A stretch of DNA of 6,609 nucleotides from Candidatus Thorarchaeota archaeon (GCA_016840385.1 JAEOSL010000152.1:1-6609); one strand, 5' to 3'. Shown: positions 1-5,602, counted from the stretch's first letter. Program-made: numbers and translations. Notes: a model not told the origin generated them from the sequence alone.

Positions 1-93
1 GCCATATCCGCCGCCGCCACCGCCGTAACCGCCGCCGCCTCGGCCGCCGCCACCGCCATAACCGCCGCCACCTCGACCACCGCCACCACCGTA
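1..93 (-). repeat. 33-bp coding tandem repeat in the SSB tail
   Basis: Read on the minus strand, 93-61 and 60-28 are two full 33-bp units, and 27-1 begins a third. Each full unit encodes Tyr, five Gly, Arg, four Gly. The two full units differ at five positions, all third codon bases and all synonymous (TAC/TAT once, GGT/GGC four times). The array may continue beyond the window. Confidence 0.85.
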
Positions 94-489
94 ACTCCTA
101 CGAGGGCGATCGTCTTCGTGCTCTTCAGCAGACATGTCAACTTCCATATTGACCTCTTCGATTGCTTCTTCAGCTGGAGAGAGTTCACCATACTTTCCTA
201 CGTTCAAACGCAGATTTCCACGAAAGAGACCTGTGTATCCGTTCTTCAGAAGAAAGGTTGATCCTGCTTCGACACTGTCGATAGTATCGTCCCAGAGAGG
301 AACTTGTACTATTCCAGTTGCGTCACCCACTGTAACATCTGCTACTCTGTGTGTGCTACCGTCTCCACGGGAAGTAACCTCGCGCGCTTCACCTATTTCG
401 ACCACTTTGAAGGTGATCGTAATATTCTTCATTCGTGGCTTTAGCTCAGCCACAGTTGCCTCAATTGGCTCACGTTCTTGATAACCCAT
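1..489 (-). CDS. ssb: Single-stranded DNA-binding protein, single OB fold with RGG-type tail (3' end missing)
   Basis: This protein should coat single-stranded DNA during replication, repair and recombination. The 163 visible residues run unbroken from ATG 489-487 to the window edge, so the C-terminus is missing. Residues about 10-100 form one OB fold that I recognise as Sulfolobus SSB-like: an E-L-K-P-x-M start, G-E-A-R-E-V, V-G-D-A-T-G, V-P-L-W-D and the stretch N-G-Y-T-G-L-F-R-G-N-L-R-L-N-V-G. W66, Y85 and F89 line up with the aromatic residues (W56, W75, F79) that stack on bases in the Sulfolobus protein; that alignment is from memory. An acidic linker (about 107-127) leads to a Gly-rich tail with Arg and Tyr (128 onward). 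GAGG at 498-501, eight bases upstream, supports the start. The gene is divergent from the molybdoenzyme gene. The linker-plus-tail design is typical of crenarchaeal-type SSB rather than multi-OB RPA. Confidence 0.9.
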   Translation of the reverse strand, partial: MGYQEREPIEATVAELKPRMKNITITFKVVEIGEAREVTSRGDGSTHRVADVTVGDATGIVQVPLWDDTIDSVEAGSTFLLKNGYTGLFRGNLRLNVGKYGELSPAEEAIEEVNMEVDMSAEEHEDDRPRRSYGGGGGRGGGGYGGGGGRGGGGYGGGGGGYG

Positions 490-499
490 TATAGAGTCC

Positions 500-511
500 T
501 CGCTTAAGCGA
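500..511. promoter_or_regulatory. 12-bp perfect palindrome touching the ssb ribosome-binding site
   Basis: TCGCTTAAGCGA is its own reverse complement and overlaps the GAGG ribosome-binding site of ssb (498-501, minus strand). It could be an operator or a small RNA stem next to the start codon. A palindrome of this length is expected once or twice by chance in a window this size, so only its position makes it notable. Confidence 0.25.
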
Positions 512-647
512 TTAGCAGGCATCTCAAAACTAGCGTGTTCTTCCTTGGATGTACGAAACGGGAATGTCCCCTCACGAAACCATATCTGAAAAGTGCTCGT
601 TGGAATGTTGCCTGCATATCACGCTTAGTACGTTTCCTTATTATCTT

Positions 648-656
648 GTTTATACT
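648..656 (-). promoter_or_regulatory. Possible TATA box of ssb
   Basis: The minus strand reads AGTATAAAC here, followed by AT-rich sequence. It is the best TATA-like match upstream of ssb. It would place transcription start near 625 and give a leader of roughly 135 bases, long for an archaeal mRNA, so a closer and weaker promoter is also possible. Confidence 0.25.
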
Positions 657-741
657 TGACCTTTCCAATACGATGACCCTACACATGGTGAAACTTGAGT
701 AGACAATCGAGTATATTACATCCTTTCTCGAATACCAAGGA

Positions 742-749
742 TTAAATTA
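742..749 (+). promoter_or_regulatory. Possible TATA box of the molybdoenzyme gene
   Basis: TTAAATTA is preceded by purine-rich CCAAGGA, as expected of a BRE-TATA pair. Its centre lies about 26-27 bases before the ATG at 772, the classic spacing for a leaderless archaeal transcript. No ribosome-binding site precedes 763 or 772, which fits. TATATTA at 712-718 is a second candidate that would serve a leadered transcript starting before 763. Confidence 0.35.
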
Positions 750-762
750 CAATTTGTAACCT

Positions 763-1638
763 ATGAACAGGATGAATAGAAATCAAAAGATTCTATCAGG
801 CGCGCTAATCACAGTGATTGTTGTCGTTGTCCTAGCGGGTACAAATCCAAACTTGTTTTCACCTGATACTTCAGGAGAATTTCCTGATTTTATTACTAAG
901 AATGAGGATTACTTCGTAACCCGAATTGGGAGTGTTCCTGCTATCAATCGTGACACCTATCGACTTGATATTGTGGGATTGATCGACAATCCAACCAGTT
1001 TCTCTCTGGTAGAGTTGCAATCATTGAATTTAACTGAACTTTCTCTTACCATCGAATGTATTGGCAATGGTGACGGTGCAGATCTCGTAGGTACTGCAGT
1101 GTGGGAAGGGTTCAACGTATATGACCTATTGGAATCCTTGGGTCTTTCAGAGAATGCAACTGGTGTTAGATACTTAGCTGCGGATGGATACTATGCCTCA
1201 CATACTCTGGATCAACTAGAAAACAATAGCGTTCTTGGAGCGTTGTATATGAATGGTGTAGAGATTCCACCAGTTCAAGGATTTCCATTGCGAATTCTAA
1301 ATCCAGGGTATTATGGCATTAAGCAACCTGCATGGGTAACCGAGATTGAGGTTATTGACAGACCACTAGAAGATTACTGGGAAGATCGTGGTTGGGATAC
1401 TTCACCACCTATAGAAATCGATTCTCACATATTTTTCCCCCAAGAATCAGCCACTACAGGAATAAATGAAAATCTAAGAGTTGGTGGTTGTGCATTTGGA
1501 GGTACACGTGTCAAATTAGTGGAATACACAATTGATGATGGCTCTACTTGGAACAATGCCACGATAATTCAGCAACTTGATGCAGACAATGTATGGGTAT
1601 TTGGGAGATTAACATCAGTTTTTCTGAAGCAAGTTTGA
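763..1638 (+). CDS. Molybdopterin-dependent oxidoreductase, sulfite oxidase family, membrane-anchored; reading frame broken near its end
   Basis: This is a sulfite-oxidase-fold molybdenum enzyme; the substrate cannot be read from sequence. Residues 10-26 are a hydrophobic signal anchor after a basic N-terminus, without a twin-arginine motif, so the catalytic part should face outward. The molybdopterin-binding domain covers about 40-200. It has E98-C99-I-G-N102, where Cys is the expected Mo ligand, then L-V-G-T-A-V-W-E-G, A-D-G-Y and Q-G-F-P-L-R followed by P-G-Y-Y-G-I-K-Q-P-A-W-V. The Mo-co dimerisation-like domain starts near 220 (R-V-G-G-C-A-F-G-G, V-E-Y-T-I-D-D-G-S-T-W). After F280 the frame fails: residues 281-291 do not fit the family, and the proper ending continues in the -1 frame to 1751. 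Restored length is 329 residues against 291 as read. The start may be ATG 763 or ATG 772. No cytochrome partner is seen nearby. Confidence 0.85.
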   Translation: MNRMNRNQKILSGALITVIVVVVLAGTNPNLFSPDTSGEFPDFITKNEDYFVTRIGSVPAINRDTYRLDIVGLIDNPTSFSLVELQSLNLTELSLTIECIGNGDGADLVGTAVWEGFNVYDLLESLGLSENATGVRYLAADGYYASHTLDQLENNSVLGALYMNGVEIPPVQGFPLRILNPGYYGIKQPAWVTEIEVIDRPLEDYWEDRGWDTSPPIEIDSHIFFPQESATTGINENLRVGGCAFGGTRVKLVEYTIDDGSTWNNATIIQQLDADNVWVFGRLTSVFLKQV

Positions 1639-1751
1639 TCACTTTACTAATTAGAGCCACAGATATCAATGACAATCAACAGACTAGAACGGATATTTCC
1701 GCTGGTGATGGAACAAGCACGTGGCCTCAGTTGACTATCTATGTGACATGA
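1602..1751 (+). pseudogene. Out-of-frame C-terminal end of the molybdoenzyme
   Basis: Reading from TGG at 1602 gives 49 codons and a TGA at 1749-1751. The peptide starts W-E-I-N-I-S-F-S, contains L-L-I-R-A-T-D followed by N-D-N-Q-Q, and ends W-P-Q-L-T-I-Y-V-T. These are the usual last strands of the sulfite oxidase C-terminal domain (W-x-x-x-I, then I/V-R-A-T-D, then G-N-x-Q). One extra T in the TTT at 1600-1602 would join it to the upstream frame as V-F-W-E-I. It is either a real inactivating deletion or a homopolymer sequencing or assembly error. Confidence 0.85.
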
Positions 1752-1863
1752 GTTATACATTCCTTCAGTGCTCTGATAGTATAGAATGAATCCAGTGACA
1801 CTGCAGTTGGTTTCAGGCACTCATTAGCCGTTTTTGTCTAACGTTTGGCGTTCATCAAAATAC
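1752..1863. other. Intergenic region between the molybdoenzyme and the membrane operon
   Basis: No coding frame is evident. It holds an odd palindrome CAGTGACACTG at 1793-1803, a five-T run at 1831-1835 that could end transcription of the molybdoenzyme gene, and a loose AACG/CGTT pair at 1840-1852. None is strong alone. Confidence 0.3.
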
Positions 1864-1871
1864 ATATATAC
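1864..1871 (+). promoter_or_regulatory. Probable TATA box of the six-gene membrane operon
   Basis: ATATATAC lies in an AT-rich stretch after CAAAATAC. It is the clearest TATA box in the window. Archaeal spacing would place transcription start near 1893-1896, giving a leader of about 40 bases before ATG 1935 and putting the inverted repeat at 1897-1916 directly at or after the start point. Confidence 0.5.
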
Positions 1872-1896
1872 AAATTTTCGTGCTGAAAATACAGAA

Positions 1897-1916
1897 CGTT
1901 CCGTAAAAACGGAACG
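1897..1916. promoter_or_regulatory. Perfect 8-bp inverted repeat at the operon start: candidate operator or leader hairpin
   Basis: CGTTCCGT (1897-1904) and ACGGAACG (1909-1916) are exact reverse complements separated by AAAA. A smaller palindrome, GAACGTTC (1894-1901), overlaps the left arm. The site sits just past the expected transcription start, where archaeal repressors often block RNA polymerase, and the operon it precedes ends with a winged-helix regulator gene. As RNA it would form an 8-bp stem with a four-base loop, so a leader structure is the alternative. Confidence 0.5.
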
Positions 1917-1934
1917 ATAAGCGTGGGAAAAACG

Positions 1935-2282
1935 ATGTACGACGCACGAAATAAGAAAGTGGAAGTCCCACACGGGCTTCACACATTGGAGTTGAATATC
2001 TCAGTCAGGCGAGTCCTGACCACCAGTGCAGTCAAAATGATGGCTTCACTTGCTGGAACGGCGATGCTGGTATATGCAGTAAGCCTTCTACCAGGACTTC
2101 TGCTATTCGCCTTACCTGGAATGATTGCTCTTGTAGGCAAGGTCTACGATGAAGCAAAGCTCGTCCAGTTTCTGAGATATGGAGACCCCATCAGAACTGA
2201 GCACTGGGAAGACACTGAAGAATGCACAGAGAGGATACGAGTCAGAACTTCTCAGAATCGCGGTATTGGCGTGACCTTCTAG
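1935..2282 (+). CDS. Small membrane protein of unknown function, first gene of the operon
   Basis: I do not recognise this 115-residue protein. It has a polar, basic N-terminus (about 1-30), then a hydrophobic stretch at about 31-68 with a V-S-L-L-P-G turn in the middle, consistent with two short membrane helices, then a charged C-terminus containing R-Y-G-D-P-I-R and H-W-E-D-T-E-E. ATG 1935 is preferred. An in-frame GTG at 1923 would add four residues, but nothing like a ribosome-binding site precedes it, whereas GTGGGA lies shortly before ATG 1935. Eleven bases separate it from the next gene. The last 20 residues look less protein-like than the overlapping frame, so a frameshift near 2222 is possible, but there is no family signature to decide it. 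Confidence 0.6.
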   Translation: MYDARNKKVEVPHGLHTLELNISVRRVLTTSAVKMMASLAGTAMLVYAVSLLPGLLLFALPGMIALVGKVYDEAKLVQFLRYGDPIRTEHWEDTEECTERIRVRTSQNRGIGVTF

Positions 2283-2287
2283 GTGAG
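2281..2287 (+). promoter_or_regulatory. Ribosome-binding site that selects ATG 2294
   Basis: AGGTGAG is complementary to the archaeal 16S rRNA 3' end and lies six bases before ATG 2294. The alternative ATG at 2222 follows an in-frame stop (2216-2218) and has no comparable site. Confidence 0.6.
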
Positions 2288-2293
2288 AAAAGC

Positions 2294-3220
2294 ATGTTGA
2301 TGCAGTTCCTTGAGTTCACATACAATCAAGCAATTATCATTGCGATAGCGCTGCCTATTATTGTGCTATGTTTGTTCGTCCTCGTCACTCCACGGGTAAA
2401 GAACGGATCAAGCAGTAAGTGGCGGCGCTATCTCTCATATTTTATCAAGCCCCCTCGAATTGGTGATAACGAATCCGAGATACCTGAGAGTGATGCAGAA
2501 GGAAAGCGCACATCATTATGGAGAGAGGACAAGGTCCGACTCTTCTTCTTCTATCTAGGAGTTGCATTATTTCTAGCAAGTTTCATGATTGGTGAATTTT
2601 ACGAGGTCATGATTGATCTTACACTTCCAGTGAATCAAGGGAGTACAGGAGAATATAGAACAATTACAAGTATTATTTTCCAGAGTCCCTTCAATGCGGG
2701 TTGGATAGGTGAATTACCATGGATGGGATATTCTACGTTTCATGAAACTTGGAATTGGATTTTCTTCACTGCAGCACTCACAGACAACCCCGACTTTCTT
2801 GGTCACATGGTTATCGCGTTGCTGTTGATATCAATGGGAGTGGGACTTGTGTTTCTATCACCATTGGCAATCAGGAGCATTCGACAATCATTCCTACCTG
2901 CTATGTTCTTCTTCACGACAGGAATGACCATCTTCACCAAAGTAGTAGCTGGTTATTTTGCAGAAGCACTGGCACTGGTTCTTTTGAACGTGCAGCTTCA
3001 GTATATGCATGTAGTTGTTACAGCTAACATGATCCCCGACCTAGTGCTATTACTGGCAACTGGCATCCTGTTCCTACTGGGTATGTTTGCTCTCTTCATT
3101 GTGCTGGGTCGAAAACTATGGAGGATCTATTATAATGACCCGAAGTCAAGAACTTGGTTTATGGTGTACATCACTCTGACCTTCGTACTAGGACTTGCTC
3201 TTACAATTATCATGGTGTGA
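2294..3220 (+). CDS. Six-segment integral membrane protein of unknown function
   Basis: This 308-residue protein has no motif I can name. Probable membrane helices lie at about 12-32, 81-103, 169-189, 200-226, 238-262 and 286-308. A soluble, charged loop (about 33-80, rich in K, R, E, S) separates helices one and two. A longer loop (104-168) with P-W-M-G-Y-S-T-F-H-E-T-W-N-W separates helices two and three and probably lies on the other side. His residues occur in this loop (F-H-E-T-W), in helix three (G-H-M-V-I) and before helix five (Y-M-H-V-V), but I see no convincing haem-binding pattern. ATG 2294 is chosen for its ribosome-binding site; ATG 2222 would add 24 residues and overlap the previous gene by 61 bases. 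The serine hydrolase gene begins five bases after the stop. Confidence 0.8.
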   Translation: MLMQFLEFTYNQAIIIAIALPIIVLCLFVLVTPRVKNGSSSKWRRYLSYFIKPPRIGDNESEIPESDAEGKRTSLWREDKVRLFFFYLGVALFLASFMIGEFYEVMIDLTLPVNQGSTGEYRTITSIIFQSPFNAGWIGELPWMGYSTFHETWNWIFFTAALTDNPDFLGHMVIALLLISMGVGLVFLSPLAIRSIRQSFLPAMFFFTTGMTIFTKVVAGYFAEALALVLLNVQLQYMHVVVTANMIPDLVLLLATGILFLLGMFALFIVLGRKLWRIYYNDPKSRTWFMVYITLTFVLGLALTIIMV

Positions 3221-3225
3221 TTCAA

Positions 3226-4464
3226 ATGAACAAAGGACAAAATATCGCGACTATCATCTCAATCATTGCAATTCTACTAATGATACAAGTCGTACCTATA
3301 CAAGGTCACTCAGTAGCACAAACAGATGTTGTGAGGGACTATTGGCCTACTGATGGATGGCTGAACACGACTCCTGAAGAACAGGGATTAAGCTTCGACC
3401 GCCTTGACCAAATTGACAGTTCAATCACTGATAACGAGATAGATCTTGACTCGGTGATTGTAATAAAAGGCGGGTACATTGTCTATGAGAAATACTACAA
3501 CTATTGGTCTCAGTATATGGCTCATACAATTCAGTCCTGTACGAAGAGTTTCATGTCAGCACTAATTGGGATTGCCATCGACATGGGCTATATCGATAAT
3601 GTGAGCCAGCCAGTTCTCGATTTCTTCCCTGAGTATACGATTGACAACTGGGACCCAAGAAAGGAGAATATCACTCTGTATCATTGTTTGACAATGTCAT
3701 CAGGACTCGAATTTCATGAAGTCGATATCCCCTATGAAGAACCTGAAAATGATCTGTTTGCTATGTATCGTTCAGATGACATGTGGGAATATGTCCTAGA
3801 TAGACCAATGGAATACGATCCCGGAGAGCATTGGTCCTATAACTCAGGGGGAATAGAACTCCTTGGAGGGATCATTGAACAGACAACAGGATACAGCATT
3901 ACCGATTTTGCCGAGGAATTCTTGTTCGACCCAATTGGAATTGACTACTTCAGATGGTGGCTAGTTCCAGCAAGTGGTCAATACGGATGCGGAGGGGGAT
4001 TATACCTTAAGCCAAGAGACATGGCTCGATTTGGCTACTTGTATTTGAATGAAGGAAACTGGAACGGTACCCAAGTTGTTTCATCAAATTGGGTCAATGT
4101 TTCAACTCAAATGAGATACGTAACTGGAGGGTGGTACGACTATGGTTATACATGGTGGTCCGTACAGGGAACTTCATTCTATGAAGCAAATGGTCATTAT
4201 GAGCAAAAGATATTCGTTCTCCCAGAACACGACATCGTAGTGGTTTTCACAGGCGACGTTCAAGATGAAGATTGGCACCCCACAGATTACTTTGTAATTG
4301 AATACGTTATTCCTGATTTAGAGGAAGCAAACAGTTCTATGATGAAATTGTTCATTGTTAATACATCAATCTTGGTGATCGTAGTTGTACCGATACCATT
4401 CTTGATTTTCAGAAGGAGAGTCGGTGTATCTCAATCGCTCTCAGGGAGGGAGGAAAATGATTAA
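3226..4464 (+). CDS. Serine hydrolase, beta-lactamase class C (COG1680) family, secreted with a C-terminal membrane anchor
   Basis: This protein has the serine beta-lactamase/DD-peptidase/esterase fold, whose members hydrolyse amide or ester bonds through an acyl-serine. It is 412 residues from ATG 3226, which has GGTG eight bases upstream. Residues 7-27 are a signal segment. The S-x-x-K nucleophile motif is S104-C-T-K107, and the Tyr motif is Y205-N-S-G-G, both intact. G-C-G-G-G-L-Y-L-K-P-R-D-M-A-R-F-G-Y-L-Y is the typical late-domain block. The third motif, usually K-T-G, H-x-G or G-G-Q, reads G-H334-Y-E-Q-K before I-F-V-L-P. Residues about 363-386 form a membrane helix followed by R-R-R and a polar tail. 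The catalytic domain should lie outside the cell, tethered at the C-terminus, with several N-x-S/T sequons. An archaeon without peptidoglycan suggests an esterase or peptidase role rather than drug resistance. The next gene starts eight bases before its stop. Confidence 0.9.
   Translation: MNKGQNIATIISIIAILLMIQVVPIQGHSVAQTDVVRDYWPTDGWLNTTPEEQGLSFDRLDQIDSSITDNEIDLDSVIVIKGGYIVYEKYYNYWSQYMAHTIQSCTKSFMSALIGIAIDMGYIDNVSQPVLDFFPEYTIDNWDPRKENITLYHCLTMSSGLEFHEVDIPYEEPENDLFAMYRSDDMWEYVLDRPMEYDPGEHWSYNSGGIELLGGIIEQTTGYSITDFAEEFLFDPIGIDYFRWWLVPASGQYGCGGGLYLKPRDMARFGYLYLNEGNWNGTQVVSSNWVNVSTQMRYVTGGWYDYGYTWWSVQGTSFYEANGHYEQKIFVLPEHDIVVVFTGDVQDEDWHPTDYFVIEYVIPDLEEANSSMMKLFIVNTSILVIVVVPIPFLIFRRRVGVSQSLSGREEND
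4444..4453 (+). promoter_or_regulatory. Strong ribosome-binding site of the 49-residue peptide gene
   Basis: GGGAGGGAGG lies inside the end of the hydrolase gene, three bases before ATG 4457. It is the strongest such site in the window and is the main reason to accept the small gene and to reject the upstream ATG at 4424. Confidence 0.65.
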
Positions 4465-4606
4465 GCTTACGAGAACGGCATTTAGTCTTTCACTTAGTCT
4501 CCTCATCGTTCTCAATATCTCTTTGGTGGTTGCGTCTCTCTCTAGCGCAGCCACCGTTTCTTTAGTTAGCTATATATCATCCACCGCCAATGAGGTGATG
4601 CTATGA
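4457..4606 (+). CDS. 49-residue hydrophobic peptide, single membrane segment or signal-peptide-like
   Basis: I find no known family. The peptide has a short basic start (K3, R6), a hydrophobic core at about 8-31 rich in Leu, Ser and Val, an S-S-A-A sequence that resembles a signal peptidase site, and a short Ser/Val-rich end. It could be a single-pass membrane peptide, outer end exposed, or a signal peptide releasing a product of about 15-18 residues. Its reality rests on context: a very strong ribosome-binding site, an 8-base overlap with the hydrolase stop and an ATGA overlap with the next gene, all in different frames. Such packing suggests translational coupling and a fixed ratio with its neighbours. 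It would be missed by length cut-offs. Confidence 0.6.
   Translation: MIKLTRTAFSLSLSLLIVLNISLVVASLSSAATVSLVSYISSTANEVML
4592..4599 (+). promoter_or_regulatory. Ribosome-binding site of the acidic-tailed membrane protein
   Basis: GAGGTGAT is a near-ideal match to the archaeal anti-Shine-Dalgarno sequence, three bases before ATG 4603. It fixes that start and confirms the ATGA overlap with the small gene. Confidence 0.7.
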
Positions 4607-5574
4607 GTTGGTCAAATAACGAACAAGTAAAACGAAAACCGAAAACAGCTCAAGGAATAAGTGCTATGTCAAAGGACCTGTATCTTGGTTTCAAGTTTGC
4701 AGTGAAGCACTTTCTCTCATATTTCTTGGCAATGCTAGGAATACTTCTACTAACGATAATAATGGTCATTGTAGTTCTACTCTTTGTTGTAGTTCCTTTG
4801 GTGCTATTCGTAGGAGTACCTGCGTTCATTGTTTGGGTTACAACGTTCAGTGTCGAAGTAGGAACACTTGAAGGAACTATATTCATCGCAATCATTCTCT
4901 TGCTTGTGCTACCAATTCTAGGACCGTTCTTTGTGGCCTATGGGTCTCTATACGGGATGTCAAGGGAGATAATCGAAAGTGAGGTAACATCAGCGGAATC
5001 AGCTTTCTCCTGGTACAGGAAGAGAGCCCTTTCACTTGCCGGTGGTGGGATGATTCACTTTCTTATTTCACTCGCACCATTCTTGATTGCGATATATGCC
5101 ATATTTGCTACCCCAATCCCGATCCCTACTGATGAAACACTGAGAATGATTCTTCCAGTTGGGTTCATCTGGGTCATTCTATCAAATGGGATGTTATCTC
5201 TAACATTTCCTGGAATCATAGATGGGCTATCAGCAGCAGGTGCAGCAAAGCGGTCTGTTAGATTATGTTGCAGGTCTCCAGGTAGGGTCCTCGGGTCATG
5301 GTCAGTCTTTGCTACATTAATCGGAGTACCGATAATGACTTTCCTCGATGACGAATTATTCGATTGGATTCAGATTGTTCCAGATTCGTTCTTGGAACCA
5401 TATACTCTGCTGATTGTCCTACTCATATTATTCATAGTCCTACCAGCAATGTCGATTACATTCTCCAGGATATACTTGATTCTAACAGCTCAGGATGAGT
5501 CTGTTTACGACAATGACGATGATGACAGCGAGGATTACACGATTAAGTTGGAGGTTGATTACGACGAATCCTAA
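4603..5574 (+). CDS. Multi-pass membrane protein with acidic C-terminal tail, unknown function
   Basis: This 323-residue protein starts with a basic, polar N-terminus (1-25), then has membrane segments at about 37-57, 59-80, 91-116, 144-170, 181-205, 228-247 and 267-292. The stretch S-A-A-G-A-A-K-R-S-V-R followed by S-P-G-R-V-L-G before segment six resembles the short amphipathic repeat seen in DUF4013-like and glycerophosphodiesterase-membrane-domain-like proteins. I treat that as style rather than identification. Residues 297-323 form a strongly acidic tail with a run of Asp (D-N-D-D-D-D-S-E-D), likely cytoplasmic and able to bind cations or a basic partner. The start is fixed by GAGGTGAT. 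The following regulator gene starts about 28 bases after the stop, or overlaps if an earlier start is used. Confidence 0.85.
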   Translation: MSWSNNEQVKRKPKTAQGISAMSKDLYLGFKFAVKHFLSYFLAMLGILLLTIIMVIVVLLFVVVPLVLFVGVPAFIVWVTTFSVEVGTLEGTIFIAIILLLVLPILGPFFVAYGSLYGMSREIIESEVTSAESAFSWYRKRALSLAGGGMIHFLISLAPFLIAIYAIFATPIPIPTDETLRMILPVGFIWVILSNGMLSLTFPGIIDGLSAAGAAKRSVRLCCRSPGRVLGSWSVFATLIGVPIMTFLDDELFDWIQIVPDSFLEPYTLLIVLLILFIVLPAMSITFSRIYLILTAQDESVYDNDDDDSEDYTIKLEVDYDES

Positions 5575-5602
5575 GAGAAAAGTATCACAAATCAAGGAAT
5601 TT

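Noticed and set aside
1..93. GCC-rich short repeats resembling a CRISPR or simple-sequence array
   Set aside because: The repeats are in frame with the SSB gene on the minus strand, have no spacers, and vary only at synonymous positions; they are coding.
134..481. Plus-strand ORF of 115 codons
   Set aside because: It is the antisense shadow of ssb, whose OB-fold motifs are unmistakable on the minus strand.
504..686. Minus-strand ORF of 60 codons upstream of ssb
   Set aside because: Its sequence is basic and low in pattern, it has no ribosome-binding site, and it covers the likely ssb promoter; it probably lies in untranslated DNA.
1590..1610. Programmed -1 ribosomal frameshift in the molybdoenzyme
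   Set aside because: The zero-frame codons GTA-TTT-GGG do not form a canonical X-XXY-YYZ slippery site, I see no strong downstream stem, and the enzyme family is not known to use recoding. An indel is simpler.
2749..3027. Plus-strand ORF of 92 codons inside the six-segment membrane protein gene
   Set aside because: It lies wholly within a clear membrane protein frame, is Ser/His/Cys-rich without pattern, and lacks a ribosome-binding site.
3154..3225. Upstream ATG extension of the serine hydrolase
   Set aside because: It would put 24 polar residues before a normal signal segment and overlap the previous gene by 67 bases; ATG 3226 has its own GGTG site.
4424..4456. Upstream ATG extension of the 49-residue peptide
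   Set aside because: The extension lies inside the hydrolase gene and would place the strong ribosome-binding site within the coding region.
4650..4895. Minus-strand ORF of 81 codons
   Set aside because: It is antisense to a membrane protein; the Thr/Ser-rich content is what reverse-reading hydrophobic codons gives.
5495..5602. N-terminal extension of the regulator from ATG 5495
   Set aside because: The extension overlaps the Asp-rich tail of the preceding gene by 80 bases and reads as Thr/Met/Arg-rich frame-shifted sequence unlike any ArsR N-terminus.
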